A stretch of DNA of 10,922 bases from an uncultured Lachnospiraceae bacterium (GTDB lineage: Bacteria > Bacillota > Clostridia > Lachnospirales > Lachnospiraceae), in contig CAJTLX010000074.1 of the NCBI GenBank assembly GCA_910577165.1, positions 1 through 10,922 on the forward strand, in the 5' to 3' direction. Positions 1 through 7,197 of this stretch are shown piece after piece. A model generated the notes under the pieces. It was not told the origin of the DNA, searched no databases, and worked only from the letters and a program-made list of their open reading frames with translations. The position numbers and the translations under genes were made by a program. Every line of letters starts with the position of its first letter. Positions within the stretch are counted from its first letter, which is position 1.

Positions 1-2946
1 CGCAAAGCATACTCTTCCATCCTCATTCGATGTGATGGTTAATTTCTTTAACAATAGATCCGCATCTCCGGTCACAAGTTCAATCCCGCCCGTCGGGATA
101 AGCTTTGCGCGCTTTTTGTCCCTGTACTCTGCAAAATCTGTATGCAAAAGTTTTTTTCCAAGATATTTCGCAAAGAGCTGTTGAACATAATAGTTTGGTG
201 TGTGCCAAAGCGTCTCATCGTCAAACCAGATACAGTCCGGTGTCCAGCGATATGTTCCATCCGTAAGTACCTTGTTAAATAAAGGTGCAGTCGCCGCCAG
301 ACGCACAACATCCGAATTTCGCTCAAAGCCGGTCATTACCGCCGCCTCCGCCACGGCACCCGCAAGAGTGTTCTTATCGCTGGAAGCATACTCACCGACA
401 AAGACCTTGCTGATTCTCTCATCATTTACTGTCCCATCCGGATGGTAGGCGCGCCCATAGTAATTGTAGCGGTCAGCATTTTCTAAAAGATACTCATTTG
501 AGCGATAATAATGCTCGTCCACAATGGTTTCCATAAAATCCTTCTGATCGCGATACCACTTCACTTCCTTCTCAAAACTGTGCTCGCCATCCGTAAAGCG
601 AATTCTCGCGCCATCCCCGGTAAGATTTCCGCTCAGATATCGCCAGCCATTCTGGTAAGCTCTGTCATCCGCCTGCGCGCCCACAGTCGAGATAATATGA
701 AGTTCCCAATCCGGATAGTTCTTCTTTACATACGTCGTGATCTGCCCGTAAAATTCTTCAAAACTTGCAAAGAATTCCCTGCCCCAGTTCTCGTTGCCAA
801 TGCCGAGATAATGCAGTTCAAATGGTGCTTCATGCCCCATCGCTCTTCGCAGCGCGGCCCATCTGTTATTCTCAAAATCTGTGTTGATCGCAAAATCAAT
901 CAGATCGGTAAAATTACCAATATATTTTTCCTGCAGTTTTCCGCCCGCCGGGTTTGCGTAGTCGGAGCGCGCCTGACATAAAACACCGCACGCCATCACC
1001 GGAAGCGGGGTTGCATTTAGATCCTCCGCAAGCTGGAAATATTCCATATAGCCGAGTCCCAGAGTCATCATATATCCCCAGACATTGTAATTTTCCTTGC
1101 GTTTTTCCACAATATCCACAGAATCTTTCCAGTCATACACATTGTCCCAGATATAGGAACCCTCGGAAATACAGCCGCCCGGAAAGCGTAGAAAAGTCGG
1201 GTGAAGATCTCTCATCGCCTCGACCATATCGCGGCGCAGCCGGTAATTCGGATTGCCAAGATAGTTTGCGTGCGCACTCTTGCTTGTCTGCTCCTCCTCA
1301 TATCCCCAAGTATGCTCCGGGAACATCGAAACCATATCGATGGCAGCAGTACCCGCAAAGGACAGACAAAGCTGCCCAAGACAGTCCTTGTTCGCGGTAA
1401 GCACCACGGACTCCTGCACACCATATTTCTTCCAATCGCCGTTTATGGAAATTTTTACCATATCACTTACTGGCGCGCCTTTTGCATCAAGAAGCTGTAC
1501 CGAAAGAACTGCGGGCTTTTTTGCTTTTGCCCAGATAGTAAAATGATACCGCTCATCATCTACAAAATGCATTGCAAAATTTTCATTTGTATCCGAAAAT
1601 CCTCGGTTAGTGATAACCGTACCGTCCGCTGCTTCCACATAAGTAACATTGCCGTCCGGATCATCTTGTCCGAAGATCTCGCCAAGTCCACCCGTGTTCT
1701 TTACGGTCAGCTTAGAAAGATCACCGTACCATCCAAGCAGCGGAGTATGTTTTCTGCCAAGGGATCGCCCATTCTCCCCGGAATGAAAATCATAAGTATC
1801 AAAATAGAACGCTTCAAATGAGCGGTTTCTTACCATCTCTGCGTAAATTCCACCGTCCGCTGCATTGTTGATATCCTCGTAAAACAGACCATAAAGAGTC
1901 TTGCTAATATCAAGCACTGGCTTGTCCTTATGAATGGTCAGCGTATACGGCGCGATCTCCTTTGGCATTATCGTAAAAACAAATTGTTTTCTTACACAGG
2001 CATCGGAGGGCAGCAGAATTTCCTTATTTATCTGAAGTTTTGCGGTCATCGTTACCACCGCTGGTTCTTTTACCTGTCCGATCTGCCCCTCCTCATTTAA
2101 TAATTCCGGATTATTCGACTCCCAAGTCACATGCACTCTATCATGCATCAGACTGGTCGGCAGAAAAATATCCTCGGTGAGAACTTCCTGTCTTATATCC
2201 AAATGCTTTTCTGCTGCCGGAACAAGGATCTGCTCATCTGTAAGTGTTTCGCACATCATATCCACAATCTCGTCCGCCTCAAGTGTCCGCTTAAAAATAC
2301 AGAAATCCGCGATTGCCCCGGAAAAATCATCATCCACTGCAAACTGAGATCTTCCAATATAATTATGACTGTAATTTTCCTGGTCTGCAAAAGTAGTAAA
2401 CCACTCGCGCAGACGCTTATATGTGCCGCTTGTCGTCTGGCTGATCCGCCCATTGGCGGCCTCCTCGCCATTCACATAGATACAAGGTCCTGCACTTCCA
2501 AGTGTACCGTTTTTTGTTCCGCTCACGCTCATTGCCACATGTACCCACTCTCCGAGCGGATAGGCAAACACCGGATCAGCAAACAGATCCCCATCCTTAA
2601 AGCAGACCCCCCGGAAATTTCTGGTCAGAAACATATATGGTCCGCGATTACTTTTTCCGAAATCAAACACACGCTCCCAGACATTGGTGCCCTGTGCGAA
2701 ATTGATCCACGCGGTTATCGTGATCCCCGTAGTATCGCTCACCCCATCAAAAATACCTTTAGGCAGTTCAAAATATGATGTGCCGTTGTTCCCCCCGGAA
2801 AAAATGGCGGCTCTGCGCCCGGCGACAATACCGATATGTGGGGGCTTTGTCCCATATGCACGCGCAGTAAATCCGTTTCCACTGGCATCCGCACCCGGAT
2901 TTCTCTCATCGTCAAAACGATACTGTGCAATTAAATTTTCCATCAT
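1..2946 (-). CDS. Alpha-L-arabinofuranosidase, GH51, with N-terminal LamG-like domain (3' end cut by window edge)
   Basis: The frame starts with ATG at 2946 and stays open for 982 codons to position 1, so the C-terminus is missing. It should release terminal alpha-L-arabinofuranosyl residues from arabinoxylan, arabinan or their oligosaccharides with retention of configuration. Residues about 1-240 resemble a LamG/concanavalin-type sandwich (starts LIAQYRFDD). About 245-340 look like a degenerate bacterial Ig-like linker. GH51 begins near residue 345 with GLFYEDINNAADGG, followed by a CBM4_9-like sandwich. The barrel carries LRFPGGC at 586-592, the acid/base Glu719 in GNENWG and the nucleophile Glu852 in VGEYAS. 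The C-terminal sandwich continues past the edge. There is no signal peptide, so the enzyme is probably cytoplasmic and acts on imported oligosaccharides. AAGGAGGAG lies just upstream; the next codon is also ATG (2943) and could be the real start. The family call is very secure; the exact substrate is not. Confidence 0.95.
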   Translation of the reverse strand, partial: MMENLIAQYRFDDERNPGADASGNGFTARAYGTKPPHIGIVAGRRAAIFSGGNNGTSYFELPKGIFDGVSDTTGITITAWINFAQGTNVWERVFDFGKSNRGPYMFLTRNFRGVCFKDGDLFADPVFAYPLGEWVHVAMSVSGTKNGTLGSAGPCIYVNGEEAANGRISQTTSGTYKRLREWFTTFADQENYSHNYIGRSQFAVDDDFSGAIADFCIFKRTLEADEIVDMMCETLTDEQILVPAAEKHLDIRQEVLTEDIFLPTSLMHDRVHVTWESNNPELLNEEGQIGQVKEPAVVTMTAKLQINKEILLPSDACVRKQFVFTIMPKEIAPYTLTIHKDKPVLDISKTLYGLFYEDINNAADGGIYAEMVRNRSFEAFYFDTYDFHSGENGRSLGRKHTPLLGWYGDLSKLTVKNTGGLGEIFGQDDPDGNVTYVEAADGTVITNRGFSDTNENFAMHFVDDERYHFTIWAKAKKPAVLSVQLLDAKGAPVSDMVKISINGDWKKYGVQESVVLTANKDCLGQLCLSFAGTAAIDMVSMFPEHTWGYEEEQTSKSAHANYLGNPNYRLRRDMVEAMRDLHPTFLRFPGGCISEGSYIWDNVYDWKDSVDIVEKRKENYNVWGYMMTLGLGYMEYFQLAEDLNATPLPVMACGVLCQARSDYANPAGGKLQEKYIGNFTDLIDFAINTDFENNRWAALRRAMGHEAPFELHYLGIGNENWGREFFASFEEFYGQITTYVKKNYPDWELHIISTVGAQADDRAYQNGWRYLSGNLTGDGARIRFTDGEHSFEKEVKWYRDQKDFMETIVDEHYYRSNEYLLENADRYNYYGRAYHPDGTVNDERISKVFVGEYASSDKNTLAGAVAEAAVMTGFERNSDVVRLAATAPLFNKVLTDGTYRWTPDCIWFDDETLWHTPNYYVQQLFAKYLGKKLLHTDFAEYRDKKRAKLIPTGGIELVTGDADLLLKKLTITSNEDGRVCFA

Positions 2947-2950
2947 TTTG

Positions 2951-2959
2951 CTCCTCCTT
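2951..2959 (-). promoter_or_regulatory. Strong ribosome binding site of the GH51 gene
   Basis: Read on the minus strand this is AAGGAGGAG. The AGGAGG core lies 6 nt before the ATG at 2946 and 9 nt before the tandem ATG at 2943, so both starts are possible. Confidence 0.8.
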
Positions 2960-3060
2960 GCTCCATATCGAGCCATTGAAACTTACTTTATTTTCCAGCT
3001 CATATTCCCTGTCCATATTGTATCTGTCCTGATCTGGCAAATTTTATATTTTTCTATAAT

Positions 3061-3089
3061 ATTTTACCTCATTCTTAAATGTGCGTCAA
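3061..3089 (-). promoter_or_regulatory. Sigma-A type promoter of the GH51 gene
   Basis: On the minus strand, TTGACG (3089-3084) is followed after exactly 17 nt by TAAAAT (3066-3061), five of six matches in each box. Transcription would start near 3054, giving a leader of about 108 nt. The leader holds two GGACAG copies 15 nt apart (3029-3024 and 3014-3009), which could be regulator half-sites, but I do not recognise an AraR-type operator. The promoter lies after the hairpin at 3138-3175, so the GH51 gene appears to be a separate transcription unit from the DegV gene. Confidence 0.75.
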
Positions 3090-3137
3090 TGGAAACTATT
3101 CTTTTTCCTCTTTTTTTCCAATATTCTGCGGTTTAAG

Positions 3138-3175
3138 AACGCCCATACAGAAATTTTTACTCCTGTATGGGCGTT
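3138..3175 (-). terminator. Terminator hairpin after the DegV gene
   Basis: A perfect 13-bp inverted repeat (AACGCCCATACAG at 3138-3150, complement at 3163-3175) encloses a 12-nt loop. On the minus strand it follows the DegV stop by about 48 nt and is trailed by GTTCTTAAA, a short imperfect T tract. On the plus strand the T run (GCGTTTTATC) is slightly better, but no plus-strand gene ends here. It may work in both directions. Confidence 0.7.
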
Positions 3176-3223
3176 TTATCCATTATCTCTTACTGTTAAG
3201 TTTTTCCATAAAAAAATTTTGTA

Positions 3224-4096
3224 TTATTTTAATTCCGGCAGTTTTCTCGAACAAGCTACTGCCAACGCGCCCGGTCCGATATGGCAGGATACGCTTAATG
3301 ACAGCGGATTCACCACGATATCATAGCCCGGAAACTGTGCCTGTACTTCCGCCTTAAATGCATTTGCCGACTCAAGATCATAGGTGTATGCCACAGCCAG
3401 ATAGACGGGCTGATCGCTGCCGTCTGCAAACCGCGTCTCAATATCACGCTTCATTGCGTCTAACATCGCCCGCTTGCCCTGCTTAACATTGCGCGCCTTT
3501 GTAAATGCGTCTAATTTCTCACCCTGGATTTGGAGTACCGGCTTTAAATTCAAGATCGTGCCAAGCGCAGCCGCCGCCGGAGTGATGCGCCCGCCTTTCT
3601 TTAAATATTTCAATGTGTCAAGCATAATATAGATGCTTGACTCCATCTTATCCCGCTCCAAAATCTCACGAACCTGCACCGCTGTACGCCCCTGCCCCAC
3701 AAGCGCGATCGCATCGAGTACCGACTGACGCTGTGTCACGGAAATGCGCTGGTTATCGACCACTTGCACCCTGCCATCAAAATCCTCGGACAACATAATC
3801 GCTGTTTCACAGGAGCCACTAAGCCCGCTTGACATCGGAATATGCACCACAGTATCATACTCCTTTAAAAGCTCCTTCCACAGATCCATCACATCGCCCG
3901 CCGTCGGCTGCGAGGTGGAAATATCCGCCCCCGCCTTCAACCGCTCATAAAATTCTTCCTGTGTCAGACTGATATCTTCGTAAAAGGTTTCCCCGTCAAT
4001 CATAAAGGGCATTGGCAGAACACGAATCCCCAACGCTTTGCCCTCTTTTTGCGTAATGCCACTATTACTATCTGTTACCACTGCAACTCGTTCCAT
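3224..4096 (-). CDS. DegV family (EDD fold) fatty-acid-binding protein, FakB-like
   Basis: A 290-residue protein of normal length for the DegV/FakB family, which binds a fatty acid and, in the characterised FakB members, presents it to the kinase FakA so exogenous fatty acids enter phospholipid synthesis. Visible family motifs are VTDSNSGI (7-14), STSQP (60-64), PMSSGLSGS (87-95), LKYLKKGGRI (162-171) and CHIGPGALA (271-279), which line the lipid-carboxylate pocket in known structures. It has no signal peptide or membrane segment, so it is cytosolic. I place the start at ATG 4096: GAGGAG lies 4 nt before it, and the N-terminus MERVAVVTDS fits the family. The alternative ATG at 4108 would put that ribosome site inside codons 1-3. 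It has its own promoter and a terminator. No fakA gene is in view, so lipid specificity and partner are unknown. Confidence 0.93.
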   Translation of the reverse strand: MERVAVVTDSNSGITQKEGKALGIRVLPMPFMIDGETFYEDISLTQEEFYERLKAGADISTSQPTAGDVMDLWKELLKEYDTVVHIPMSSGLSGSCETAIMLSEDFDGRVQVVDNQRISVTQRQSVLDAIALVGQGRTAVQVREILERDKMESSIYIMLDTLKYLKKGGRITPAAAALGTILNLKPVLQIQGEKLDAFTKARNVKQGKRAMLDAMKRDIETRFADGSDQPVYLAVAYTYDLESANAFKAEVQAQFPGYDIVVNPLSLSVSCHIGPGALAVACSRKLPELK

Positions 4097-4100
4097 TTTA

Positions 4101-4106
4101 CTCCTC
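4101..4106 (-). promoter_or_regulatory. Ribosome binding site that sets the DegV start
   Basis: GAGGAG on the minus strand, 4 nt before ATG 4096. The upstream ATG at 4108 overlaps it and has only a weak AGGAAG 15 nt further up, so the shorter protein is preferred. Confidence 0.65.
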
Positions 4107-4137
4107 ATTTCGTTCGATAAATTCTTCCTACTTGCCT

Positions 4138-4166
4138 ATCGTATACCGAAAATTGGATTTCGTCAA
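4138..4166 (-). promoter_or_regulatory. Sigma-A type promoter of the DegV gene
   Basis: On the minus strand, TTGACG (4166-4161) and TACGAT (4143-4138) are separated by exactly 17 nt. The -10 box matches consensus at 4 of 6 positions. Transcription would start near 4131, leaving a leader of about 35 nt. No terminator hairpin is visible in the short gap after the transglutaminase-like gene, so read-through from that gene is also possible. Confidence 0.6.
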
Positions 4167-4179
4167 GGAAAATATTTCT

Positions 4180-7020
4180 CTACTCGACCACTTCCACAGA
4201 ACATACTTCATAACAATTTTTATTATAGAACAGGATAAAGTAATTTTTTGTTCCAATCGATAGTTTTTTCGGTATTTTGACCACAATCCCTTTCTTATCA
4301 CGGCTAAGGGAAGCTTTTAATTTTGCCGCCTCCCCCGATGGCTTGGAAACCACCAGCTTCCCTTTTTCATTGATGCTGAACCCATTCGCGCTGGAAACCG
4401 CCGAAAGTTTTGGCTTATCCGTTGTGGCACTTAACGCATCCACCGGAACCGCAGTAAATTTTAATTCCAGATTCTGCGCCTGCGTTTCCGAATATTTTAC
4501 AGTAAAGGTATTTTTCGCCGTCATCACAAGACCGGTTCCCGCAGCAAACTCAATACTTTTTATTGGGTTTGTAATCGTTACCGAAAGGGAGGTCTTCTTA
4601 TTATTCTCATTGCAGACAAAATTTACTCTCACATTCAGCGTTTTCCCTGGTTTTGCCGCATCTAATGCAACTGGGGTAATCTGATAGCCATACAAAGACC
4701 CCGCAATCGGTTCGACATTAACATACTTCTCCCCGTTCTTGCTAAACATAACCGAATAAGTTCCGCCCTGTGCAATCTCCGCTCCCTTCGATGTTAAAAG
4801 TGGCTCCAAAAATACTTCTGTACTCTCTCCAAGCGCAAGCACTTGCTTTTTTACCACAGTTTTATCGCCTGTACAGTAATCCTTATTATTGAGAAGGAGC
4901 TTTGCTGGCGCAGCAGTCACGGTTAATTTTGCATAGGCAACCGCCTTGTCATCCCCGGTATCTATCACCCACAGATATACTTCCCCGGTCTTTTTCTGTG
5001 CGGTAATCTTAACCAGTCCAGTCTTTGCATTTACCGTCGCCTTTGCGATCTTCGCCGCTTCCACATCCACAATCTTTCCCTTTACCAGCGTTGGCTGTTC
5101 TGCGGAAAGAGTGATTCCTGCTACTAATTTTCCATTTTTGGTCTTTATCCTGCCCCTCGAATCTTCCGTCGTAATCTTGGATGCCTTGATATTCGTATAA
5201 AGACTGCGCATCTTATAATTATACCGGGTATTGTTGGAGAATTTTATATTCCCGCCATTGACCCAAACCATAAGATCTTCTTCTCCCGGCTCGGCGGTAA
5301 AGGATGCATCCAGATAAATATTTTGGTACTCTTTTGTGCCAATAACTGTTATCGTAATGGTTGCTGATTTTTTTCCCCCTACTGCTGTCGCGGTAATAAC
5401 CGCCTCCCCATTCCTTTTTGGTGTCACTGTTACCTTTTTGCTATCCGCCATTGGTGTAAGCTCCACACAATTGCTTGAGGATGACCAGCGCACCACATCG
5501 TCACATTCTCCACTTGCTGCGGTTAATATTGCGGTAAGTTCCGCCGTTTTCCCGCGATCACGATCAAGCTCTATCGCCGTCCCGGTCACAGAAATCTGAA
5601 TCGCCGGATTCTTTACCTTATATTCTGTCGCATCAATAAAAAATATACTGTTCCCATCCGGGGCTTTCACTCCCTTTTCCAAACCGCTATTTGCCTGGTA
5701 AAGATAAGTTTGTGTATTATCGTTGACTAATGCATGAATATACTGCCCCGGTACGGATCCTCCAGCAAGAGCAAGCTGCTTTTTTGCTGCTTCCACACTT
5801 CTTATATTGGTAAAATCACAGTCATATTTCGTATAAAATGTATAAGCATTCGAATCACTCATCTCCGGGATCTCATACAGCCAACTTTTAGAAGTCGGCG
5901 TATTCACCCGATGATCCTTTTTAAACTGAGAAGCTGGCATCATAAAATAAGAATACAAAAGACCAACCTTTTTCAGAAAGTCCGCATCGGTATCATCCCA
6001 GGTAGCATCCACATAAAACCATTGATTATCCACCTTAACCCCATTCCAGGCATGAGAAGCTCCATCCGCTGTACCGGTCATATAAACATTCTCAATTCTC
6101 AGCTCATTTAATACGTACTGTAACGTTTTTGAATACCCCTCACAAACCACTGCGGCATTCCCATCAAATACTCCGGCGATGGAGTGTGCCCATAAGGCAT
6201 CTTCTGGCTGCCCATTTGCTTTTCTTGCGTATTTTACATCGAGAATCAACTTATCATGAATCATACGAATAATTTCATAACGATCTGTTTTCCCCGCAAC
6301 CTCCATAAGATATCCGTCTATTCCCCTGTTAATTGCCTCCTGTACTTCCGCTCTCTTTGCGGCGGTCCGGTACTCTTCGCCAGTCTTAAAATAAAGTATC
6401 TGATTGGAGGTGTAGCTATAGCCATAATAAAGCCAGTAGTATTCCGGATAATCATTGCGCAGACAAAAGAATACCGCTTCAATATCGGAGGTATTCAGAT
6501 TATAGCCCGAAAAGTCCACACCAAATAATGTAGCTGTACCCCTATCCACAGTAAAATCTTTGGTCTTATAATCGCCCTCCAAAAAGCTTCCAATTCCTTC
6601 CAGACATTTTCGGTAAAATGCCTGCTGATCTTCGGTTAGTTTCCCGTATCCGTATCTGGCCTCTTCTGTAAATGATACCTCATTCGTTCTGGCTCGCGAA
6701 AAGACGGAAAAATTTCCATAGACCGGCACATCGTCCGGAATCTCTTCCTCTGAAACCTGCTGTACATCATAGAGCAAGTCGCCGGTTGGACGGGCAAATT
6801 CCTCCGGTGAACTAATCATCTCCGATGAAAAGTTTAAGGATGTCTCCACCCCGTTCATCTCTGTAAAAACGAACTCTTTATTCGTCCCCGCAAAAACCGT
6901 TTGCGGTACGCCTGCAAAAACCATAGAAAGGACAAGCAACACCGCCAAAAATCCGTATTTTTCGCGCCCCCTCCTATGGTTCCCCGGCCAATTTCTTTTC
7001 TGTCCTACTTTTCCGTTCAT
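4180..7020 (-). CDS. Secreted transglutaminase-like protein with Ig-like (Big_2-type) domains
   Basis: A 946-residue exported protein. The N-terminus is basic (RRGREK near 17-21), then a hydrophobic core (about 24-40) ends in TVFA-G, a likely signal peptidase I site after residue 44. A transglutaminase-like domain at about 215-345 shows the papain-like triad: Cys293 in VVCEGYSK, His323 in SHAWNG and Asp338 in VDATWDD. Bacterial homologues can be peptidases, cross-linkers or cell-wall-associated enzymes, so the reaction is not known. A Big_2-type Ig-like domain covers about 471-561, followed by about 380 residues of further beta-rich, Ig-like sequence. No LPXTG motif or C-terminal membrane helix is present. 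I chose ATG 7020 because AGGAAGGGG precedes it; a GTG at 7035 would overlap that site. The upstream sigma-D type promoter suggests expression with the flagellar regulon. Confidence 0.9.
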   Translation of the reverse strand: MNGKVGQKRNWPGNHRRGREKYGFLAVLLVLSMVFAGVPQTVFAGTNKEFVFTEMNGVETSLNFSSEMISSPEEFARPTGDLLYDVQQVSEEEIPDDVPVYGNFSVFSRARTNEVSFTEEARYGYGKLTEDQQAFYRKCLEGIGSFLEGDYKTKDFTVDRGTATLFGVDFSGYNLNTSDIEAVFFCLRNDYPEYYWLYYGYSYTSNQILYFKTGEEYRTAAKRAEVQEAINRGIDGYLMEVAGKTDRYEIIRMIHDKLILDVKYARKANGQPEDALWAHSIAGVFDGNAAVVCEGYSKTLQYVLNELRIENVYMTGTADGASHAWNGVKVDNQWFYVDATWDDTDADFLKKVGLLYSYFMMPASQFKKDHRVNTPTSKSWLYEIPEMSDSNAYTFYTKYDCDFTNIRSVEAAKKQLALAGGSVPGQYIHALVNDNTQTYLYQANSGLEKGVKAPDGNSIFFIDATEYKVKNPAIQISVTGTAIELDRDRGKTAELTAILTAASGECDDVVRWSSSSNCVELTPMADSKKVTVTPKRNGEAVITATAVGGKKSATITITVIGTKEYQNIYLDASFTAEPGEEDLMVWVNGGNIKFSNNTRYNYKMRSLYTNIKASKITTEDSRGRIKTKNGKLVAGITLSAEQPTLVKGKIVDVEAAKIAKATVNAKTGLVKITAQKKTGEVYLWVIDTGDDKAVAYAKLTVTAAPAKLLLNNKDYCTGDKTVVKKQVLALGESTEVFLEPLLTSKGAEIAQGGTYSVMFSKNGEKYVNVEPIAGSLYGYQITPVALDAAKPGKTLNVRVNFVCNENNKKTSLSVTITNPIKSIEFAAGTGLVMTAKNTFTVKYSETQAQNLELKFTAVPVDALSATTDKPKLSAVSSANGFSINEKGKLVVSKPSGEAAKLKASLSRDKKGIVVKIPKKLSIGTKNYFILFYNKNCYEVCSVEVVE

Positions 7021-7023
7021 CTT

Positions 7024-7032
7024 CCCCTTCCT
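7024..7032 (-). promoter_or_regulatory. Ribosome binding site that sets the transglutaminase-like protein start
   Basis: The minus strand reads AGGAAGGGG just before GAA-free spacer AAG and ATG 7020. The alternative GTG at 7035 has only an A-rich stretch upstream, without a Shine-Dalgarno match. Confidence 0.55.
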
Positions 7033-7073
7033 CACTTTCTTTTCTGCAAAATAAACAGTTTACTCCTTTTCTT

Positions 7074-7101
7074 ATATCGGCACTTTTTTCCTTATCCTTT
7101 A
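7074..7101 (-). promoter_or_regulatory. Sigma-D/sigma-28 (flagellar) promoter of the transglutaminase-like gene
   Basis: On the minus strand, TAAA (7101-7098), a 16-nt spacer and GCCGATAT (7081-7074) reproduce the Bacillus sigma-D consensus TAAA-N14-16-GCCGATAT without mismatch. Transcription would start near 7066, about 45 nt before ATG 7020. No acceptable sigma-A -35/-10 pair was found in the same gap. The match is seen directly; that the organism has a sigma-D factor and uses this site is inferred. Confidence 0.75.
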
Positions 7102-7141
7102 TATTTATTTTTTACATTTATTGGCTTTGGCTATTGATAAA

Positions 7142-7197
7142 AATATACCTCCCCGCAGTTCGTTTCTATTTTTTTGCGAATCATGGGGAGGTATATT
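7142..7197 (-). terminator. Terminator of the ABC transporter gene
   Basis: A perfect 13-bp stem (AATATACCTCCCC at 7142-7154 on the plus strand, complement at 7185-7197) encloses a 30-nt loop that can form a small inner TTCG/CGAA pairing. On the minus strand the second arm runs into TATATTTTTATC, a U tract. The stem begins on the base right after the TAG stop (7200-7198). Confidence 0.8.

Noticed and set aside
2131..2778. Long plus-strand open frame of 215 codons
   Set aside because: It lies wholly antisense to the well-supported GH51 gene, has no ribosome site and a Cys/His/Ile-rich composition typical of a shadow frame.
2965..2990. Second sigma-D like site (TAAA-N14-CTCGATAT) before the GH51 gene
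   Set aside because: The -10 box has two mismatches, and the start point would fall on the Shine-Dalgarno itself. The sigma-A promoter at 3061-3089 is far better.
2947..3223. Riboswitch or small gene between the DegV and GH51 genes
   Set aside because: Only the hairpin, the promoter and a leader are visible; no conserved riboswitch core or reading frame with a ribosome site was found.
7052..7062. Palindrome TAAACAGTTTA in the leader of the transglutaminase-like gene
   Set aside because: It is only 11 bp, made of common AT-rich words and not repeated elsewhere in the window; too weak to call an operator.
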